Below, piece by piece: positions 6,404 through 7,188 of a stretch of 7,188 nucleotides of DNA (position 1 is the first letter of the stretch; each line of letters opens with the position of its first letter). Source of the stretch: Woeseiaceae bacterium (lineage in GTDB: Bacteria; Pseudomonadota; Gammaproteobacteria; Steroidobacterales; Woeseiaceae); the NCBI GenBank assembly GCA_022866645.1, contig JALHUQ010000277.1, positions 1 through 7,188 on the forward strand, read 5' to 3'. The notes beneath the pieces are model-generated. The model worked only from the letters and a program-made list of their open reading frames with translations. It made no database searches and was not told the origin of the DNA. The translations under genes were made by a program, and so were the position numbers.

Positions 6404-6724
6404 TTAGGCCATGTCTTTCAGGCCCTTCAGAGCAGAAACCTTGACGACTCTGGACGCCGGCTTCGCTTTGAACATCATTTCTTCGCCCGTGAATGGGTTT
6501 GTACCCTTGCGAGCCTTGGTGGCTGGCTTCTTCACAACGCGCATTTTCAACAATCCGGGAACCGTGAACATGCCCGGACCGTTACGGCCGCCGAGATTCT
6601 TTTGAATCTGACCGTTGAGTGATTCGAATACTGCTGCTACGTCTTTGCGCGACAGACCGGTGTCTTCAACGATCTTTGCATAAATTTCAGACTTGGTCGG
6701 TGGCTTACTGGTGTTTGCTGCCAT
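6404..6724 (-). CDS. HU-family DNA-binding (nucleoid-associated) protein
   Basis: This histone-like protein should bind and bend DNA as a dimer, helping to compact the nucleoid. The 106-residue product is somewhat longer than the 90 residues of E. coli HU. Residues about 10-45 form the helical dimerisation part (KSEIYAKIVEDTGLSRKDV). FTVPGLLKMRVVKK (53-66) is the first strand of the saddle. NPFTGEE (76-82) is the tip of the DNA-binding arm, with Pro77 at the position of the intercalating proline; canonical HU has NPQTGKE there. The C-terminus (VKVSALKGLKDMA) is typical. The basic, Phe/Met-containing arm resembles the HU variants of Xanthomonas and relatives. The start is ATG at 6724, set by GAGGAG 10 bases upstream; an upstream ATG at 6796 would add 24 residues unlike the family. 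The gene has its own putative promoter, a leader hairpin and a strong terminator, so it is probably monocistronic. Confidence 0.95.
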   Translation of the reverse strand: MAANTSKPPTKSEIYAKIVEDTGLSRKDVAAVFESLNGQIQKNLGGRNGPGMFTVPGLLKMRVVKKPATKARKGTNPFTGEEMMFKAKPASRVVKVSALKGLKDMA

Positions 6725-6734
6725 GAAAAAATGA

Positions 6735-6740
6735 CTCCTC
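6735..6740 (-). promoter_or_regulatory. Ribosome binding site of the HU gene
   Basis: A GAGGAG on the - strand lies 10 bases before the ATG at 6724. It is a near-perfect Shine-Dalgarno match and rules against the longer open frame starting at 6796. Confidence 0.85.
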
Positions 6741-6742
6741 AG

Positions 6743-6768
6743 AAAAAACAAAAACGGGCTGATGCCCG
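6743..6768 (-). promoter_or_regulatory. Terminator-like hairpin in the HU leader (possible attenuator)
   Basis: On the - strand CGGGC-ATCA-GCCCG (6768-6755) forms a 5-bp GC-rich stem with a 4-base loop, extendable by one G-U pair. It is followed directly by TTTTTGTTTTTT (6754-6743), and 2 bases later by the ribosome binding site. The shape is that of an intrinsic terminator located inside the 5' leader. It could attenuate HU expression, end a short leader RNA, or act as a structure that affects translation. The short stem makes efficient termination uncertain. Confidence 0.5.
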
Positions 6769-6784
6769 CGGTGAAAGCAGCGCG

Positions 6785-6812
6785 ACGATAACACACTATT
6801 CAACAGTCGCAA
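6785..6812 (-). promoter_or_regulatory. Putative sigma70-type promoter of the HU gene
   Basis: On the - strand TTGCGA (6812-6807) and TATCGT (6790-6785) are each 4 of 6 matches to the -35 and -10 consensus, separated by 16 bases. Transcription would start near 6778 and give a leader of about 54 bases. The placement between the upstream terminator and the HU ribosome binding site fits, but the matches are modest. Confidence 0.4.
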
Positions 6813-6816
6813 CAGC

Positions 6817-6844
6817 AAAAAGGCCTTTTATTTAAGGCCTTTTT
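6817..6844. terminator. Perfect 11-bp inverted-repeat terminator, bidirectional
   Basis: AAAAAGGCCTT (6817-6827) and AAGGCCTTTTT (6834-6844) are exact reverse complements around a 6-base TTATTT loop. Either strand ends in a T-run, so the element could work in both directions. Its clear role is to end the - strand DUF4426 transcript, whose stop codon lies at 6862-6864. No + strand gene reads into it within the window. Confidence 0.88.
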
Positions 6845-6861
6845 AGGGTACTGCAGAAAAA

Positions 6862-7188
6862 TCAGTCGGTGTAAAACTGTCTCTGAAATCGAAGTTCCGA
6901 GATATCTTCTTCGCCGTCCGGCTTGACGCTGAGATCGAAAACGAGAACTTCGCGGTTGGCAACCGTCGTGTCGCCGACGTAGTAGATGGCAACAATCTCG
7001 CCGGGCTCCTCAATTTTTCGCATCGAGATGTTCTTGAGTTGCCCGGTCAAATTTACCGTATTAACAGCGACGTTTGCTGTTACCGGCGTGTTGTCGGATT
7101 TTCGAATCACAGAAATGTTAAGCATTGCTCGATTCTTGCTGCGAACGATGTTGTATTCGCGCGCGACGGTGGGAGGAAGCTGATCAGT
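6862..7188 (-). CDS. DUF4426 domain-containing protein, 5'-truncated at the right edge
   Basis: Function is unknown. The 108 residues visible end at TGA (6862-6864), and the frame remains open to base 7188, so the start is missing. The internal ATG at 7125 is not the start: the 21 residues before it include PTVAREYNIVRSKNRA, which matches the DUF4426 pattern I know (a VARxYGIxRSKNRxLLNISV-like core). Further family-like parts are NLTGQLKNISMRKI, a xGExVAIYYVGDTTVANRE segment and LRFQRQFYTD at the C-terminus. Family members are usually about 140-150 residues with a signal peptide and are thought to be periplasmic, so some 35-45 residues are probably outside the window. In Pseudomonas a DUF4426 gene lies beside metX/metW and rdgB, so similar genes may lie beyond the right edge. 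A bidirectional terminator follows directly. Confidence 0.82.
   Translation of the reverse strand, partial: TDQLPPTVAREYNIVRSKNRAMLNISVIRKSDNTPVTANVAVNTVNLTGQLKNISMRKIEEPGEIVAIYYVGDTTVANREVLVFDLSVKPDGEEDISELRFQRQFYTD

Noticed and set aside
6725..6796. 24-residue N-terminal extension of the HU protein from an ATG at 6796
   Set aside because: The GAGGAG at 6735-6740 fits the ATG at 6724, the extra residues do not match HU, and the region holds the leader hairpin and putative promoter.
1..7188. Mobile element, CRISPR array, defence island or biosynthetic cluster
   Set aside because: No transposase, integrase, direct-repeat array, tRNA-flanked insertion or abrupt change in composition was seen; the gene content is housekeeping and envelope-related.

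Overview
This 7,188-base window looks like ordinary chromosomal DNA from a gammaproteobacterium. The evidence is a bacterial HtpG without a eukaryotic C-terminal tail, a DUF4426 protein (a family I know mainly from Gammaproteobacteria), a long HU variant resembling those of the Xanthomonadales and relatives, and moderate GC throughout. Genus cannot be read from this; a marine or sediment group near Woeseiaceae or Chromatiales is only a guess. I see no mobile element, CRISPR array, tRNA, rRNA or sign of recent transfer. Coding density is high, and no gene-free stretch reaches 300 bases.

Left part (1-2498, + strand): an overlapping gene string for protein quality control. It holds the 5'-truncated Hsp90-family chaperone htpG, methionine sulfoxide reductase msrB (GTG start, 14-base overlap with htpG), and a lipoprotein FKBP-type peptidyl-prolyl isomerase (4-base ATGA overlap). 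Together they cover cytosolic folding, repair of oxidised methionine, and folding outside the inner membrane.

Middle part (5596 down to 2524, - strand): a second compact operon, convergent with the first. It starts with ornithine aminotransferase (rocD type). Next is a membrane-anchored coiled-coil protein ending in a helix-hairpin-helix domain. Last is a membrane-anchored periplasmic protein with BON-like repeats and a C-terminal OmpA peptidoglycan-binding domain, starting at a GTG inside the preceding gene. The last two are predicted to face opposite sides of the inner membrane and are the most promising candidate for an uncharacterised two-protein system.

Right part: a COG2945-type alpha/beta hydrolase (+ strand) is divergent from the aminotransferase across a 98-base gap. 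Convergent to it is a gene for an HU-family nucleoid protein (- strand), closed by a strong intrinsic terminator abutting the hydrolase stop codon. The HU leader contains a terminator-like hairpin with a T-tract directly before the ribosome binding site, possibly an attenuator. Beyond a perfect 11-bp bidirectional terminator lies a DUF4426 protein (- strand), whose frame stays open to the right edge of the window, so its start is missing.
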